Below, piece after piece: positions 49,296-58,761 of a stretch of DNA of 64,000 nucleotides (position 1 is its first letter; the number at the start of each line of letters is the position of its first letter). Location of the stretch: contig JBEKVB010000009.1 of the NCBI GenBank assembly GCA_049514435.1, positions 1 through 64,000 of the forward strand, written 5' to 3'. Source of the stretch: UBA4810 sp002479215. Its GTDB lineage: Bacteria > Desulfobacterota > Syntrophia > Syntrophales > Smithellaceae. The translations under genes were made by a program, and so were the position numbers. The notes under the pieces were generated by a model. That model ran no database searches, was not told the origin of the DNA, and was given only the letters and a program-made list of their open reading frames with translations.

Positions 49296-50599
49296 ACTCG
49301 CTTGAAAAATTAAAACGTCTGACCGGCGAAAAGACCAAAGCGCCGGAAAAGCCTTCGTCCAAACAAGTCCAAATCGATGAATTGCGCCGCCGGATTGATA
49401 CAGTCATATCGCGAAGGCCGGATCGGCATCAAAGTGCATCTGAAAAAAAATTTGACGCTGATCAGATCAATCTATCGGAAATTGTACCTGGCGAAGAGAC
49501 CGAAAACGATCACGGCAGATTTTTTCTGGCAAGCGAAGTTGTTCGCGGCAGCAGCCGCCATGGGCATCGTAACATCAGGGAAACTTTTGGTCTGGACATG
49601 AAAGCGGCGGCATTACTGGCCAACGAGCCGAGCATTGCTTATTTGAACTCTTCCGATGCTCTGTTTCTGGATACGGAGACGACAGGGCTTGCCGGAGGCA
49701 CGGGAACAATGGCTTTTTTAATCGGCCTGGGTTGGTTTGAAGACGGCCAATTTCACATCCGGCAAATTCTGGCGCGTGATTTTGGTGAAGAAAAAGCCGC
49801 GCTAGCCTATCTCGGTGAAATAGCCAGTCAAAAAAAATTTCTGGTAACATTCAACGGCAAAGCATTTGATGTTAATCTTCTGACCACACGTTTCATTTTA
49901 AATCGATTACGCAGTGACCTCTCTTCGCTTCCCCACTTGGATTTGCTGCATCCTTCACGCCGCATTTTAGGCCATCGTTTAGAGAACAGCCGTCTTGCCA
50001 CTCTGGAAGCCGAAGTGCTGGGAGTTGAACGCGAAGACGACATACCCGGCTGGGAAATACCACAGCGTTATTTCGATTGGTTGCGCCATCGTGATGGACG
50101 CCTTCTCGCATCTATCTTTAAGCATAACCGGCTTGATGTAATTTCCATGGCGAGCCTCACCGCCCATCTGACGGAAATTCTGACGGCGCAGGAATTAATG
50201 CAAAACGTTCATGCCGCCGATTATTTAGCCGCAGCCCGTCTTTTATTAAAACGCCGCGATGCCTGCGGAGTAGAAAACATCCTAAACATGTTTGATGACC
50301 GAAGGCGTAACGAAATCTCCATTGTTTCCAAAAAAGAGCTTTCCTTTTTATACAAACGCAACGGCCGCTGGCGGGAAGCGGCTCAAATCTGGCAGGAATT
50401 AGTCAACGCGATGCCGGCAGATTATTCAACAATCTCGGAGCTGGCCAAATGGCTGGAGCACCATGCTCGCGATTATCTTCAGGCAAAGATATTGGTTCAG
50501 AAGGCTCTAAACCAAGGTGATACGTTGTCGGAGAAAGAAAAGGAGTCGTTATTACACCGTTTGCGGCGTTTAAACGACAAACTGAAAACTGCCCGGTAA
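49292..50599 (+). CDS. mrfB: RNase H-fold DEDDh exonuclease, MrfB/YprB-like
   Basis: 435 aa. After a ~110-residue variable N-terminus, the exonuclease domain starts at LFLDTETTGLAGGTGT (residue 125) with Asp and Glu of motif I. TFNGKAFDVNLL gives motif II and HNRLDVISM the final His/Asp. The C-terminal ~110 residues are TPR-like helices (RNGRWREAAQIWQELVNAMP). Translationally coupled to mrfA; together they should excise damaged DNA. Confidence 0.9.
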   Translation: MNSLEKLKRLTGEKTKAPEKPSSKQVQIDELRRRIDTVISRRPDRHQSASEKKFDADQINLSEIVPGEETENDHGRFFLASEVVRGSSRHGHRNIRETFGLDMKAAALLANEPSIAYLNSSDALFLDTETTGLAGGTGTMAFLIGLGWFEDGQFHIRQILARDFGEEKAALAYLGEIASQKKFLVTFNGKAFDVNLLTTRFILNRLRSDLSSLPHLDLLHPSRRILGHRLENSRLATLEAEVLGVEREDDIPGWEIPQRYFDWLRHRDGRLLASIFKHNRLDVISMASLTAHLTEILTAQELMQNVHAADYLAAARLLLKRRDACGVENILNMFDDRRRNEISIVSKKELSFLYKRNGRWREAAQIWQELVNAMPADYSTISELAKWLEHHARDYLQAKILVQKALNQGDTLSEKEKESLLHRLRRLNDKLKTAR

Positions 50600-50634
50600 T
50601 TGTTTTAGAGATGGCCTCGTCATGACACAAAGAA

Positions 50635-52044
50635 TTATAAGGGTTTGTCTTTTTTGGCGGAAAAAATTTGTTCGATTCTGCGGAAGTCAGTTTTACCGGT
50701 AGCTGTTCTGGTTATTGAGGAAACGATTTTTATCCGGCGCGGCATGGCATAAGGTTCAAGCTTCTCCTGCATCATTTTTTTCAGCTGAATTTCTGTCAAA
50801 TTACCGGCAACTAAAGCGGCAATAACGCTTTCCCGTCCCTTTTCCGCAGGTAGAGCAATTACGACGGCATCGCGGACAGTTGGTAATTCTAATATCTTAT
50901 TTTGCACATCCAAAAGATCCACTCTTTTACCGGCAACCTTGACTATTCCATCGGCCCTTCCCAATAAAACAAAACGATTGCCCTTTTCCTGTTGAACTTC
51001 ATCACCGGTCACACAGAATCCGTCTGCATCTCTTTCCATTTCCGGCGAAGCAAAAGCGGATTGAATGGAAAGCCTTTTGCCGGAAATTTTCCAGGAAACA
51101 ACATCAGCGGGCTTCCAGCTTTCGGTGTGTTCGCTGATGCTGCGCGAGGCAATGCCGCCTGTTTCCGTGGAACCGTAAATTTCGGTTATACCCAGACCGG
51201 TTTTTTTCTGAAAATGAATGGCATCGGAACGGTTCAATACACCGGAAGAAGAAAATGCAATTTTCAGCGAAGGCGCAGATAAATTATTCACCTTCAATGC
51301 CCGATAATGAATCGGAACACTGACCAGCACGGTGGCTTTATGTTTATTGGTCGTGGAAATGATTTCCTGGGGGAAGGTATAAATATCGGGTAGAACTTTA
51401 GCGTGGGCAACAAAAGGAACTAGGACTGAAAAAAGGAGTCCGTAAATATGGTAAGGAGGAACCGTAGGAACAAAAAGGTCTTTTTCTGAAATCGCGAATT
51501 TTTCCTTCAAATAGAAAGCTTCGGCAAATAAATTGCGGGGTGATTTTGACCAGACTTTTGGTTTCCCCGTGGAGCCTCCGGTAAAAAGGCGGAGAAAAGG
51601 TTCATCAGGATTACGGATTTCCTCGGGAATAATATCGGCCATTGAACCGGGAAGAGGAGTGATTATTTCTACCCCTGAGGGTATTTCTTCAGGATGATCA
51701 GAAATAGCAGCGTTAAAACCGACAGCTTCATACATCTCCATCAAGGCGTGAGAGGAAAAAGAATAAGGCAGAATCAGTTGGCAAGCACCGCTAAGTGAAG
51801 CCAGAATACAAGCGGCAGTGACGGCTTTCTTTTCGGTGCAAAGGCAAAGAGTTTTCTCCCCGCCGCGTCTTGATAGAATCTTCTTTATGCCGGCAGCCAG
51901 TTCAAAAACCTCACCATAGCTGTATCCGGAAAGAGTAAAATCTTTATGGCAAAGAGTTTTGGATGGCGCCAAAATTTTATTATATAAGCTCGTAAAATGA
52001 TCTTTTTGCATGCCGGCCATAGTTAGAATTATTTCATTAAACAT
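50635..52044 (-). CDS. AMP-dependent acyl/aryl-CoA or -ACP ligase (ApeH-like)
   Basis: 469 aa, shorter than standard acyl-CoA synthetases. A diverged P-loop LFTGGSTGKPKVWSK is near residue 160, EIYGSTETGGIASR follows, and the C-terminal SSITRTATGKTDFRR carries the catalytic Lys. Such compact ligases occur in aryl-polyene and xanthomonadin clusters, where they load a starter acid onto the ACP. It is divergent from the biosynthetic operon starting at 52205, so it probably shares its control region. Confidence 0.85.
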   Translation of the reverse strand: MFNEIILTMAGMQKDHFTSLYNKILAPSKTLCHKDFTLSGYSYGEVFELAAGIKKILSRRGGEKTLCLCTEKKAVTAACILASLSGACQLILPYSFSSHALMEMYEAVGFNAAISDHPEEIPSGVEIITPLPGSMADIIPEEIRNPDEPFLRLFTGGSTGKPKVWSKSPRNLFAEAFYLKEKFAISEKDLFVPTVPPYHIYGLLFSVLVPFVAHAKVLPDIYTFPQEIISTTNKHKATVLVSVPIHYRALKVNNLSAPSLKIAFSSSGVLNRSDAIHFQKKTGLGITEIYGSTETGGIASRSISEHTESWKPADVVSWKISGKRLSIQSAFASPEMERDADGFCVTGDEVQQEKGNRFVLLGRADGIVKVAGKRVDLLDVQNKILELPTVRDAVVIALPAEKGRESVIAALVAGNLTEIQLKKMMQEKLEPYAMPRRIKIVSSITRTATGKTDFRRIEQIFSAKKDKPL

Positions 52045-52204
52045 TTTTTTGTCTATTTATCGGAAAAAAGGGGAAAAATCAATGCGGCATTTTTGTGTTT
52101 ATTTTTTTAAAATAGACAAGCCTTTTTTCTAATAATAATCAAAAATAATGTTTTTTGTTGACTTCTATGTGGTTTTTTCATTAGCTATAAAAAAATTTTA
52201 AAAA

Positions 52205-52639
52205 ATGATTATGCCGAACATTGACATTGAAAGCCTTATTCCACATCGTGAGCCGATAAAGATTATCAGTGAAGTGATCGAGATAAAAGAAGACTATGCC
52301 ATTACTACCGCTATTGTAAATCCTAACTGGCCTCTTTTTGATGGTAATGCGGTAGATTCACTGGTCCTCATTGAGGCCATTGCCCAAACCGCGGCCATTG
52401 TCGAAGGTTACAAGAGAAGCAAGCAGGGCAAAGCCGGTGTTAAGGGCTGGCTTGTCGGCGTCAAGAATGCCGAATTTAATGTGGCGAAAATTCCCATTGA
52501 TACCCAATTGACCATTTTCGTCAACAGTAAGTATTCGTTTGATAATTACGGCGTCGTGCAGGGAACTATTAAAAGCGGCGAAGATATTTTAGCTACAATA
52601 GTTCTTCAGGCTTTGCGTTTGAATGAAGACAGTCAGTAA
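52205..52639 (+). CDS. Hotdog-fold 3-hydroxyacyl-ACP dehydratase (ApeP/FabZ-like)
   Basis: 144 aa. LIPHREPIKIISEV near the N-terminus gives the FabZ-type catalytic His. WPLFDGNAVDSLVLIEAIAQTAAI holds the position of the acidic catalytic residue, but without the canonical HFPxxPxxPG sequence, as in the dehydratases of aryl-polyene clusters. ATG 52205 and ATG 52211 are both possible starts. First gene of the plus-strand operon. Confidence 0.83.
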   Translation: MIMPNIDIESLIPHREPIKIISEVIEIKEDYAITTAIVNPNWPLFDGNAVDSLVLIEAIAQTAAIVEGYKRSKQGKAGVKGWLVGVKNAEFNVAKIPIDTQLTIFVNSKYSFDNYGVVQGTIKSGEDILATIVLQALRLNEDSQ

Positions 52640-52671
52640 ATAGATATTATTTGAGGGGATTAATTAAAAAC

Positions 52672-53400
52672 ATGAATGAAAAAAAAGTAGCAATAGTTAC
52701 GGGCGCAAGTAGAGGCATCGGCAGGGCAATAGCTGTAGAGTTAGCCAAAGCCGGTTACTTTGTAGTTATAAACTATAAATCCAATGAGGCGGCGGCAATA
52801 GAAACTTTGAAGCTTGTAGAGTCTACCGGCGGAGCGGGAGAAATTATACAATTTGATGTTGCCGATGGAACACAGACCAGCAATGCTATTAAAGCGATTG
52901 TCGAACGCCATAAAAAAATCCATGTTCTTGTCAATAACGCCGGAATTACAGCCGACGGCCTTTTTATGATGCTGGGGGAGGATGAATGGGATAATGTAAT
53001 TAACACTACCCTAAAAGGTTTTTACAATGTTACAAAACCGGTTTTACGGGAAATGGCTAAATCAAAATGCGGCTCGATTGTTTCCGTTTCGTCGGTCGCG
53101 GGAATATTGCCCAACCGCGGCCAGACAAATTACGCGGCGGCAAAAGCGGGAATAATAGGAGCTTCCCATTCACTGGCTAAAGAAGTGGCAAGGTTTGGAA
53201 TAAGGGTGAATGTTGTCGCTCCCGGTTTAATTGAAACAGAAATGATCAAAAACGCGCCGGTTGCCGAAATCAAAAAGGTTATTCCGATGGAGAGACTAGG
53301 TAAACCGGAAGAAGTAGCGAGCGTCATTCGTTTTTTGTGTTCAGACGATGCCTCTTACATGACGGGACAGGTTATAGGCATAAATGGAGGAATATGCTGA
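52672..53400 (+). CDS. 3-oxoacyl-ACP reductase (FabG-like)
   Basis: 242-aa short-chain dehydrogenase. TGASRGIGRA is the NADP motif, NNAGIT follows, and the catalytic Ser/Tyr/Lys are in VSSVAG and NYAAAKAG. The C-terminal GQVIGINGGIC is typical of FabG. I start at ATG 52672, not at the in-frame TTG 52651. It follows the dehydratase and overlaps the LolA-like start by one base, so it is the ketoreductase of this cluster rather than the housekeeping FabG. Confidence 0.9.
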   Translation: MNEKKVAIVTGASRGIGRAIAVELAKAGYFVVINYKSNEAAAIETLKLVESTGGAGEIIQFDVADGTQTSNAIKAIVERHKKIHVLVNNAGITADGLFMMLGEDEWDNVINTTLKGFYNVTKPVLREMAKSKCGSIVSVSSVAGILPNRGQTNYAAAKAGIIGASHSLAKEVARFGIRVNVVAPGLIETEMIKNAPVAEIKKVIPMERLGKPEEVASVIRFLCSDDASYMTGQVIGINGGIC

Positions 53401-54035
53401 TGCGAACTCGCTATTCTTTATTTGGTTTTCTAGGCATAATATTCGGCCTATTTTTAGTTATTATCTCTTTAACTTCTGCTGCTGCCGATAATTTTGATCA
53501 ATTGCGGAAAGACGCCGCCAATATCAAAACCATTAAAGCGCGCTTTGTGCAAAAAAAATCCATGAAAATTTTATCCAAACCTCTTATCTCCCAGGGGCTG
53601 TTTTATTACGTCGCCCCAGATTCTTTCCGCTGGGAGTATTTGAAGCCATTAAGAAGTGTAGTAATAACGTATAAAGGCGACACTAAACGTTACATCGCTT
53701 CCGGTGGAAAAATGATTGAAGATAAAACAGGCGGTGTGCAGGCAATGAAAATAGTTCTTAACGAAATAGCCGGTTGGATGAGCGGAAAATTCGATCAAAA
53801 TCCGTCATTTGCGGCAACATTAAAAGAAGGAGCATATACGGAAATCACACTGACACCGGTCGGAAAAAGCATGGCCGGGATGATTGAAAAAATTAAAATT
53901 ACCCTTTCTAAAAAAGATATAGCGGTCAAGTCTGTAAAAATTATAGAAAGCGCAAATGCCTTTACCCAGATAGATTTCAGTGATGTGCAAATCAATAAAG
54001 TAATTAGCAATAAAACATTTCAGGATGTTGAATGA
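53400..54035 (+). CDS. LolA-like outer-membrane lipoprotein carrier protein
   Basis: 211 aa with an N-terminal signal peptide (hydrophobic residues 8-28, cleavage around SAAA-DNF). The LolA-like domain has IKTIKARFVQKKSMKILSKPLISQGLFYY and FRWEYLKPLRSVVITYKG. LolA paralogues are standard in aryl-polyene clusters (ApeL type), where they are thought to help move the lipid product. ATG 53400 has GGAGG at 9 nt; an ATG at 53394 is less well placed. Confidence 0.87.
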   Translation: MRTRYSLFGFLGIIFGLFLVIISLTSAAADNFDQLRKDAANIKTIKARFVQKKSMKILSKPLISQGLFYYVAPDSFRWEYLKPLRSVVITYKGDTKRYIASGGKMIEDKTGGVQAMKIVLNEIAGWMSGKFDQNPSFAATLKEGAYTEITLTPVGKSMAGMIEKIKITLSKKDIAVKSVKIIESANAFTQIDFSDVQINKVISNKTFQDVE

Positions 54036-54721
54036 AGCGGATATTCCCGTTAATTCTAATACCTATATTTCTTGCATCCTGCCAAAGCCTGCCGGTAATT
54101 AATGCACCTGCGCCGTCGGCAGACGGGAAGATTTCCGCTTGTCCGTCTCCCTTTTTAAAAGAAAGATACAGGCTGATACATGCGATTGAAATCCGAACGG
54201 CAGGAGATACCCGGGGAGCAATTATCGGTGTAACTTTGGCCGATCCGGCCACCCGCTTAATTTCGTGCGCCATTATGACAGCGGAAGGAATTGTGCTTTT
54301 CGATGCCGAAGAAGACGCAGGATTGCTCAAAGTTAATCGAGCACTGCCGCCTTTTGATTCTGCGGATTTTGCGCAAAACATGATCGATGACATTAAACTC
54401 ATCTTTTTCGCACCGGCAGGAAAAATTGAGCAGAAAGGCAATCTTCCCGGAGGAGCTGTCATTTGCCGCTGGCATGAAAAAAACGGCGGCTGGATCGATG
54501 TGTTATCCAATCAGCCGAAAGGCATAGAAATAAAACGGTATTCATCGTGTGGCAGTTTGAAACGCCATGTAAAGTTCGAAAAAACAGGTAAAAATATTTA
54601 TCAAAACATTGAATTGCAAGCCAATGAGCTATATAGTTATTCGCTGCTGATGACGCTGATTGAATCCCAACCGGCAAAAGAAGAATTACACATAAATAAA
54701 GCCAAAGAGAAGAAAAAATGA
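54032..54721 (+). CDS. DUF3261-like outer-membrane lipoprotein
   Basis: 229 aa. The lipoprotein signal ends LIPIFLASC (Cys 17). The body is beta-rich with RLIHAIEIRTAGDTRGAIIGVT, and its placement between LolA and the downstream enzymes matches the DUF3261 lipoproteins of aryl-polyene clusters. Family assignment rests on context as well as sequence. ATGA overlaps at both ends show tight coupling with its neighbours. Confidence 0.72.
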   Translation: MKRIFPLILIPIFLASCQSLPVINAPAPSADGKISACPSPFLKERYRLIHAIEIRTAGDTRGAIIGVTLADPATRLISCAIMTAEGIVLFDAEEDAGLLKVNRALPPFDSADFAQNMIDDIKLIFFAPAGKIEQKGNLPGGAVICRWHEKNGGWIDVLSNQPKGIEIKRYSSCGSLKRHVKFEKTGKNIYQNIELQANELYSYSLLMTLIESQPAKEELHINKAKEKKK

Positions 54722-56190
54722 AAAATCCTATAGCGGGTAAAAATATCGTTATTATTGGTTCAGGTATCGGCGGATTGAGCGCGGGAATTCTTTTATCCTT
54801 GTTGAACTTCCAGGTAACTATTGTGGAAAAAAATCCACTGCCGGGCGGATTGATGCGTTCCTACCGGCGCGCGGGAATTGACTGTCCCGTTGGTGTCCAC
54901 TATGTAGGCGCCCTGGGAGAAGATGAGCCTTTAGGAAAAATGTTTCACGTTATGGGCATACCGGTAGATAAGCTCTTTGCCCGAATGGGGCAGGAAGGCA
55001 TAATTGACCGTTATATCTTTGATAAATTCACTTTTGACTTGCCTACCAGTATTGATTTCTACGAGAAAAATCTGCACAACTCTTTTCCTCAAGACGCCGC
55101 GGCTCTGGACTTAATTATGAAGAATTTGCGTGAAATATCCAAGCGCATGTTAAAGACATCCTTTTTACTCAATCAGGGTGATCCCTTCCAAAATATCGAT
55201 TATTACCAATCCTTGGGTGAATTTTTGGATAAGCTAAAAGTTTCCGCCGGTTTGCGGGTGGTATTGTCTATTCCTGCCCAGCTTATCGGCGTTCCTCCGG
55301 CCGATTGCCCGGTTATTTTTCATCACATGGTTTTAGCCGGTTATTTATTTTCCTCCTGGAGATTAAAAGAGAGCGGCAGCAAAATGGCCGATGTTTTTGT
55401 AAAACGTTTTCAGGAGCTGGGCGGAAAAATTGTCTTAAGCGATGGCGCTGAAAAAATATTGCTGAAATCAGGAAAGGTAGCAGGAACAAAGCTAAAATCC
55501 GGCCTCGAATTGCCATCTGATGCCGTCATCGCCGATGTACATCCGAAGGTACTGTTGGAATTGCTCGAGGCGGAAGCTCTGCGCAGTTCGTATCGGCAAC
55601 GCATATTAAATTTAGAGGAAACCGAAGGCGTTATTTCCATTCAGGTCGGCGTTGATGCGTCCGCCCATCCGGAAATGACGCATAATATATACCGGCTCAG
55701 TACGGATGAAAAAGGCAAGATACAAGACGGGATATTTTATCAACTGCGGCGGGGAAACAACAATTTAAACTTAGTTTCGATCATTGCTAAATCGTCATAC
55801 AAAGAATGGAATCAGTGGGAAAATACGGTTTCCGGACAGCGCGGGAAAGACTATGAAGAAAAAAAACAAAATCTTGCCCGTGGACTTTCACAAAAAGCAA
55901 ATGAAGTATTTGGAGGGTTAAAAAATGCCCGCATTCTGGATGTTTTTACTCCCCTAACTCTTCGGGATTATGTAAATTGTCCGGAAGGTTCCTGCTACGG
56001 AGTACTGCGTTCTTCACGCCAATTGCTTAAAGTTGCATCTTTAAATAATATTCCCATACCCGGCCTTTGCCTGACTGGGCAAAATGCTTTGGCACCTGGA
56101 GTTTTAGGCAGTATATTAGGTTCTTTTAATGCGGCAAAGCAAATTGCCGGAACCGAAAGATTTACCCGGGAAATCAAGTGGGAATTTTAA
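54718..56190 (+). CDS. FAD-dependent oxidoreductase, phytoene desaturase/retinol saturase (CrtI)-like
   Basis: 490 aa. The N-terminal dinucleotide motif VIIGSGIGGLSAGILLSLLNFQVTIVEKN is followed by PGGLMRSYRRAGIDCPVGVHYVGAL, and the C-terminal PGLCLTGQNALAPGVLGSI binds FAD. The enzyme should add or remove double bonds in a long chain. Such an enzyme is common in flavin-dependent carotenoid and some polyene pathways but is not one of the core aryl-polyene genes, which makes this cluster unusual. Confidence 0.85.
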   Translation: MKNPIAGKNIVIIGSGIGGLSAGILLSLLNFQVTIVEKNPLPGGLMRSYRRAGIDCPVGVHYVGALGEDEPLGKMFHVMGIPVDKLFARMGQEGIIDRYIFDKFTFDLPTSIDFYEKNLHNSFPQDAAALDLIMKNLREISKRMLKTSFLLNQGDPFQNIDYYQSLGEFLDKLKVSAGLRVVLSIPAQLIGVPPADCPVIFHHMVLAGYLFSSWRLKESGSKMADVFVKRFQELGGKIVLSDGAEKILLKSGKVAGTKLKSGLELPSDAVIADVHPKVLLELLEAEALRSSYRQRILNLEETEGVISIQVGVDASAHPEMTHNIYRLSTDEKGKIQDGIFYQLRRGNNNLNLVSIIAKSSYKEWNQWENTVSGQRGKDYEEKKQNLARGLSQKANEVFGGLKNARILDVFTPLTLRDYVNCPEGSCYGVLRSSRQLLKVASLNNIPIPGLCLTGQNALAPGVLGSILGSFNAAKQIAGTERFTREIKWEF

Positions 56191-56267
56191 TACTGTGGAC
56201 GTAAAAGCCATTTTATGCTAATTTTTATCTGTATTTCGGCCAAAAGTGAAAATCAATAGGATACGCG

Positions 56268-56289
56268 GTAATCCGCGGCGGCGGATTAC
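56268..56289. repeat. GC-rich hairpin in the gap before the ACP gene
   Basis: Perfect 9-bp stem GTAATCCGC/GCGGATTAC with a 4-nt loop, in a 200-bp gap. No T-run follows immediately. It may attenuate transcription between the two halves of the cluster or be a repeat. Confidence 0.5.
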
Positions 56290-56393
56290 TACTTCGTCCT
56301 TCGGCCTAATCGGAAAAAAAATATAAATTATAGAAAAATAAAACGATATTTGTTAAAAACAAAAAATTAAATTCAGGAGTTAAAATCAAAGCG

Positions 56394-56663
56394 ATGACAC
56401 GTCAGGAAATCGAGCGAGAAATTAAGAATATTTTCCAGCGCGAGTTTGAAATAGAAAATCCCGGCATGGATGATGACCTGAGGGAAACGTATGAATTTGA
56501 CAGCATTGATGCCATTGAACTTTTATTGGAAATAGAGAAATTTTTAGGGTCAGAACTTAGTCAGGAAGAAAAAAAACAGGCCATGGACATTCGTACGATA
56601 AATCAGATTTGCGACTATATTGAAAGAATTATCCAGACAAGAAAAGTATCGGTGGCAAAATAA
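56394..56663 (+). CDS. Acyl carrier protein
   Basis: 89 aa. The phosphopantetheine attachment Ser is in EFDSIDAIELLLEIEKFLG (Ser near residue 42), flanked by acidic helices. Three nucleotides separate it from the ketosynthase gene. It should carry the growing chain in this pathway and is distinct from the housekeeping AcpP, which normally sits with fabF and fabG. Confidence 0.92.
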   Translation: MTRQEIEREIKNIFQREFEIENPGMDDDLRETYEFDSIDAIELLLEIEKFLGSELSQEEKKQAMDIRTINQICDYIERIIQTRKVSVAK

Positions 56664-56666
56664 TAT

Positions 56667-57905
56667 ATGGAACGAAGAGTAGTTATTACTGGTTCTTCGG
56701 CTATAACGCCTATAGGTCACGGGAAAGATCAAATAGTTGAAAGCCTGTTGAAAGGTGTTTCCGGCATAAAACCATTGCGTGAAGATGCGTTGATCAGCCG
56801 CTTCATTCATTCCCGCGTTTATGGGACAGTCGATTATCCTATCAATTATGAATTTAAAAGACAGCACCGTAAAACGATGGGGCCTGTTGCTTATTACGCC
56901 TGTCAGGTAGCCAAGGAAGTTCTGGAGCAGACAGGCTTGCCCGAAGATTTCATAACATCAGGAAAGATGGGAGTTGCCTTTGGTTCCATTCATGGCTCTC
57001 CGTCAGTACAGCGTGATATTTACCGTATTTTTTTTGAGGCGAAAGAAAAATCAGCTTATCAAACCATCGGCGCTGTTGATTACTTGAAATCAATGGTACA
57101 CACAACGGCTGTGAATATCACCAAGATGTTCGGCATTACCGGCCGCGTTATATCTTCGGGAACGGCCTGCACAACAAGCAGTCAATCCATCGGCTATGGC
57201 TATGAAGCCGTCAAATACGGCTTGCAGGAAGCCATGCTTTGCGGCGGTGCCGATGAATACGATACAATTACGGTCGCTGTTTTCGATAATTTATTGGCTT
57301 GCTCCACGGCCTTCAATTCCGAACCGCACCGTACTCCCCGTCCGTTTGATAAACTGCGTGACGGGCTTGTGGTCGGGGAAGGCGCGGGTGCGGTGATGCT
57401 CGAAGAATATGAGTTTGCCAAGAAGCGCGGCGCCAATATCCTAGCGGAAGTCATTGGTTTTGCCTGCAATAACAACGGCGGCGATTTAATTTTACCTAAT
57501 CTCCATGGCATAACCGAGACGCTTAAACTCGGCGTGGAAAATGCCAAAGTTAATCCTCAAGATGTTGATTTAGTAAGCGCTCATGCTACCGCAACGAAAA
57601 TGGGCGATATTATTGAAGCGCAAGCTATCGGCGCCGTTTTTGGGTCTCATCCTTATGTTGTCGGTTTGAAAAGCTATATCGGACATACAATGGCCGCTTG
57701 CGGCGCAATTGAAACTATTATGTCTCTTTACATGATGCAGGAAGGTTTTATCGCGCCGACAATTAATCTAGAAGAAATCGACGAGCGTTGCGCGATGATT
57801 AAACACGTGCAAAAAGTATTACAGTATCCGGTTGAAACCGCGGCCATACAAAATTTTGCTTTTGGCGGCGTCAATACCATCCTGCTGATAAGGAAGTTTT
57901 CCTGA
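56667..57905 (+). CDS. Beta-ketoacyl-ACP synthase (FabF-like)
   Basis: 412 aa. Catalytic Cys in SSGTACTTSSQSIGYG (near residue 170), His in VSAHATATKMGD and the second His in YIGHTMAACGA: a complete CHH triad, so an active condensing enzyme rather than a chain length factor. EPHRTPRPFDKLRDGLVVGEGAGAVML is typical. Only one ketosynthase is present, against two or three in aryl-polyene clusters. Confidence 0.92.
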   Translation: MERRVVITGSSAITPIGHGKDQIVESLLKGVSGIKPLREDALISRFIHSRVYGTVDYPINYEFKRQHRKTMGPVAYYACQVAKEVLEQTGLPEDFITSGKMGVAFGSIHGSPSVQRDIYRIFFEAKEKSAYQTIGAVDYLKSMVHTTAVNITKMFGITGRVISSGTACTTSSQSIGYGYEAVKYGLQEAMLCGGADEYDTITVAVFDNLLACSTAFNSEPHRTPRPFDKLRDGLVVGEGAGAVMLEEYEFAKKRGANILAEVIGFACNNNGGDLILPNLHGITETLKLGVENAKVNPQDVDLVSAHATATKMGDIIEAQAIGAVFGSHPYVVGLKSYIGHTMAACGAIETIMSLYMMQEGFIAPTINLEEIDERCAMIKHVQKVLQYPVETAAIQNFAFGGVNTILLIRKFS

Positions 57906-57911
57906 GATAAC

Positions 57912-58688
57912 ATGCCCCCAATGAGAATTCTCCAAAATGCATTCATTTTGTTTATTACTTTACTTTTGTGGGCGTATTTCATTTTCGGTTCGGTTGTTTT
58001 TTTCTTTTTGTTTTACATACCAGCATATTTATTTTCGTCAAACCGCGTAGCGGCTTTTCAAAATTTAAACCACATTCATATGAAGAACTTTTTTGCTCTG
58101 ACGCGTTTCCTGATCCCCAGCACAAAATTTGACATCCAGAAGGAAATTCGATATATACATTCATCCGTTATTGTCTGCAATCACTTATCTTATCTTGATC
58201 CCATTTTGCTCATTTCGCTTTTCCCAAGGCAAATGACAATAGTAAAAAGCACTTTTTTTAAGGTCCCTTTTTTTGGCTGGCTTCTAAAAACTTCCGGTTA
58301 TGTTCCCTCCATGCCCAGTGAGATGTCGGGTCCGGCGATGATCAAAAATCTGGAAGAAATCAAGAAACATCTGGCGGCAGGCGGTAATTTATTTGTCTTC
58401 CCGGAAGGCACCAGAAGCAGGAACGGAAAGCTTGCGCCCTTCAACAAAGGCGTCTTTGGAATTGCCCGTTACTGCAATGCTCCGCTAAAACTAATTTTTA
58501 TTAAGGATACCAATAAGCTATTCCGGCCGGGTTATTTTTTATTTAACACTCGCGGTTTCAATAAAATTCGGCTGGAACTAATCGGTTCTTTGGATCCGGA
58601 TTATAACGGTAACACCTTTTCCATTTCCGCCGTTGCTGATCAAGCCAGAAAACTATTTGAAGAGAGATTACAAAAAGATAAAAGCTAA
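57912..58688 (+). CDS. 1-acyl-glycerol-3-phosphate acyltransferase-type (PlsC-like) acyltransferase
   Basis: 258 aa. An N-terminal membrane helix (residues 10-35) is followed by the acyltransferase motif CNHLSYLDP (HxxxxD, here within VIVCNHLSYLD), then the FPEGTRSRNGKLAPF block. It would attach the acyl product to a lipid anchor. Six nucleotides after the ketosynthase; last gene of the cluster. Confidence 0.9.
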   Translation: MPPMRILQNAFILFITLLLWAYFIFGSVVFFFLFYIPAYLFSSNRVAAFQNLNHIHMKNFFALTRFLIPSTKFDIQKEIRYIHSSVIVCNHLSYLDPILLISLFPRQMTIVKSTFFKVPFFGWLLKTSGYVPSMPSEMSGPAMIKNLEEIKKHLAAGGNLFVFPEGTRSRNGKLAPFNKGVFGIARYCNAPLKLIFIKDTNKLFRPGYFLFNTRGFNKIRLELIGSLDPDYNGNTFSISAVADQARKLFEERLQKDKS

Positions 58689-58761
58689 ATAAAACAAAAC
58701 ATCATCCCCGGGTTACAGAAAAAATTAGAAACAGATATAAAACAGGTATGGAGGTTAAACT

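Noticed and set aside
56268..56289. Rho-independent terminator splitting the biosynthetic cluster
   Set aside because: Good stem but no following T-run, so I list it as a hairpin repeat only.
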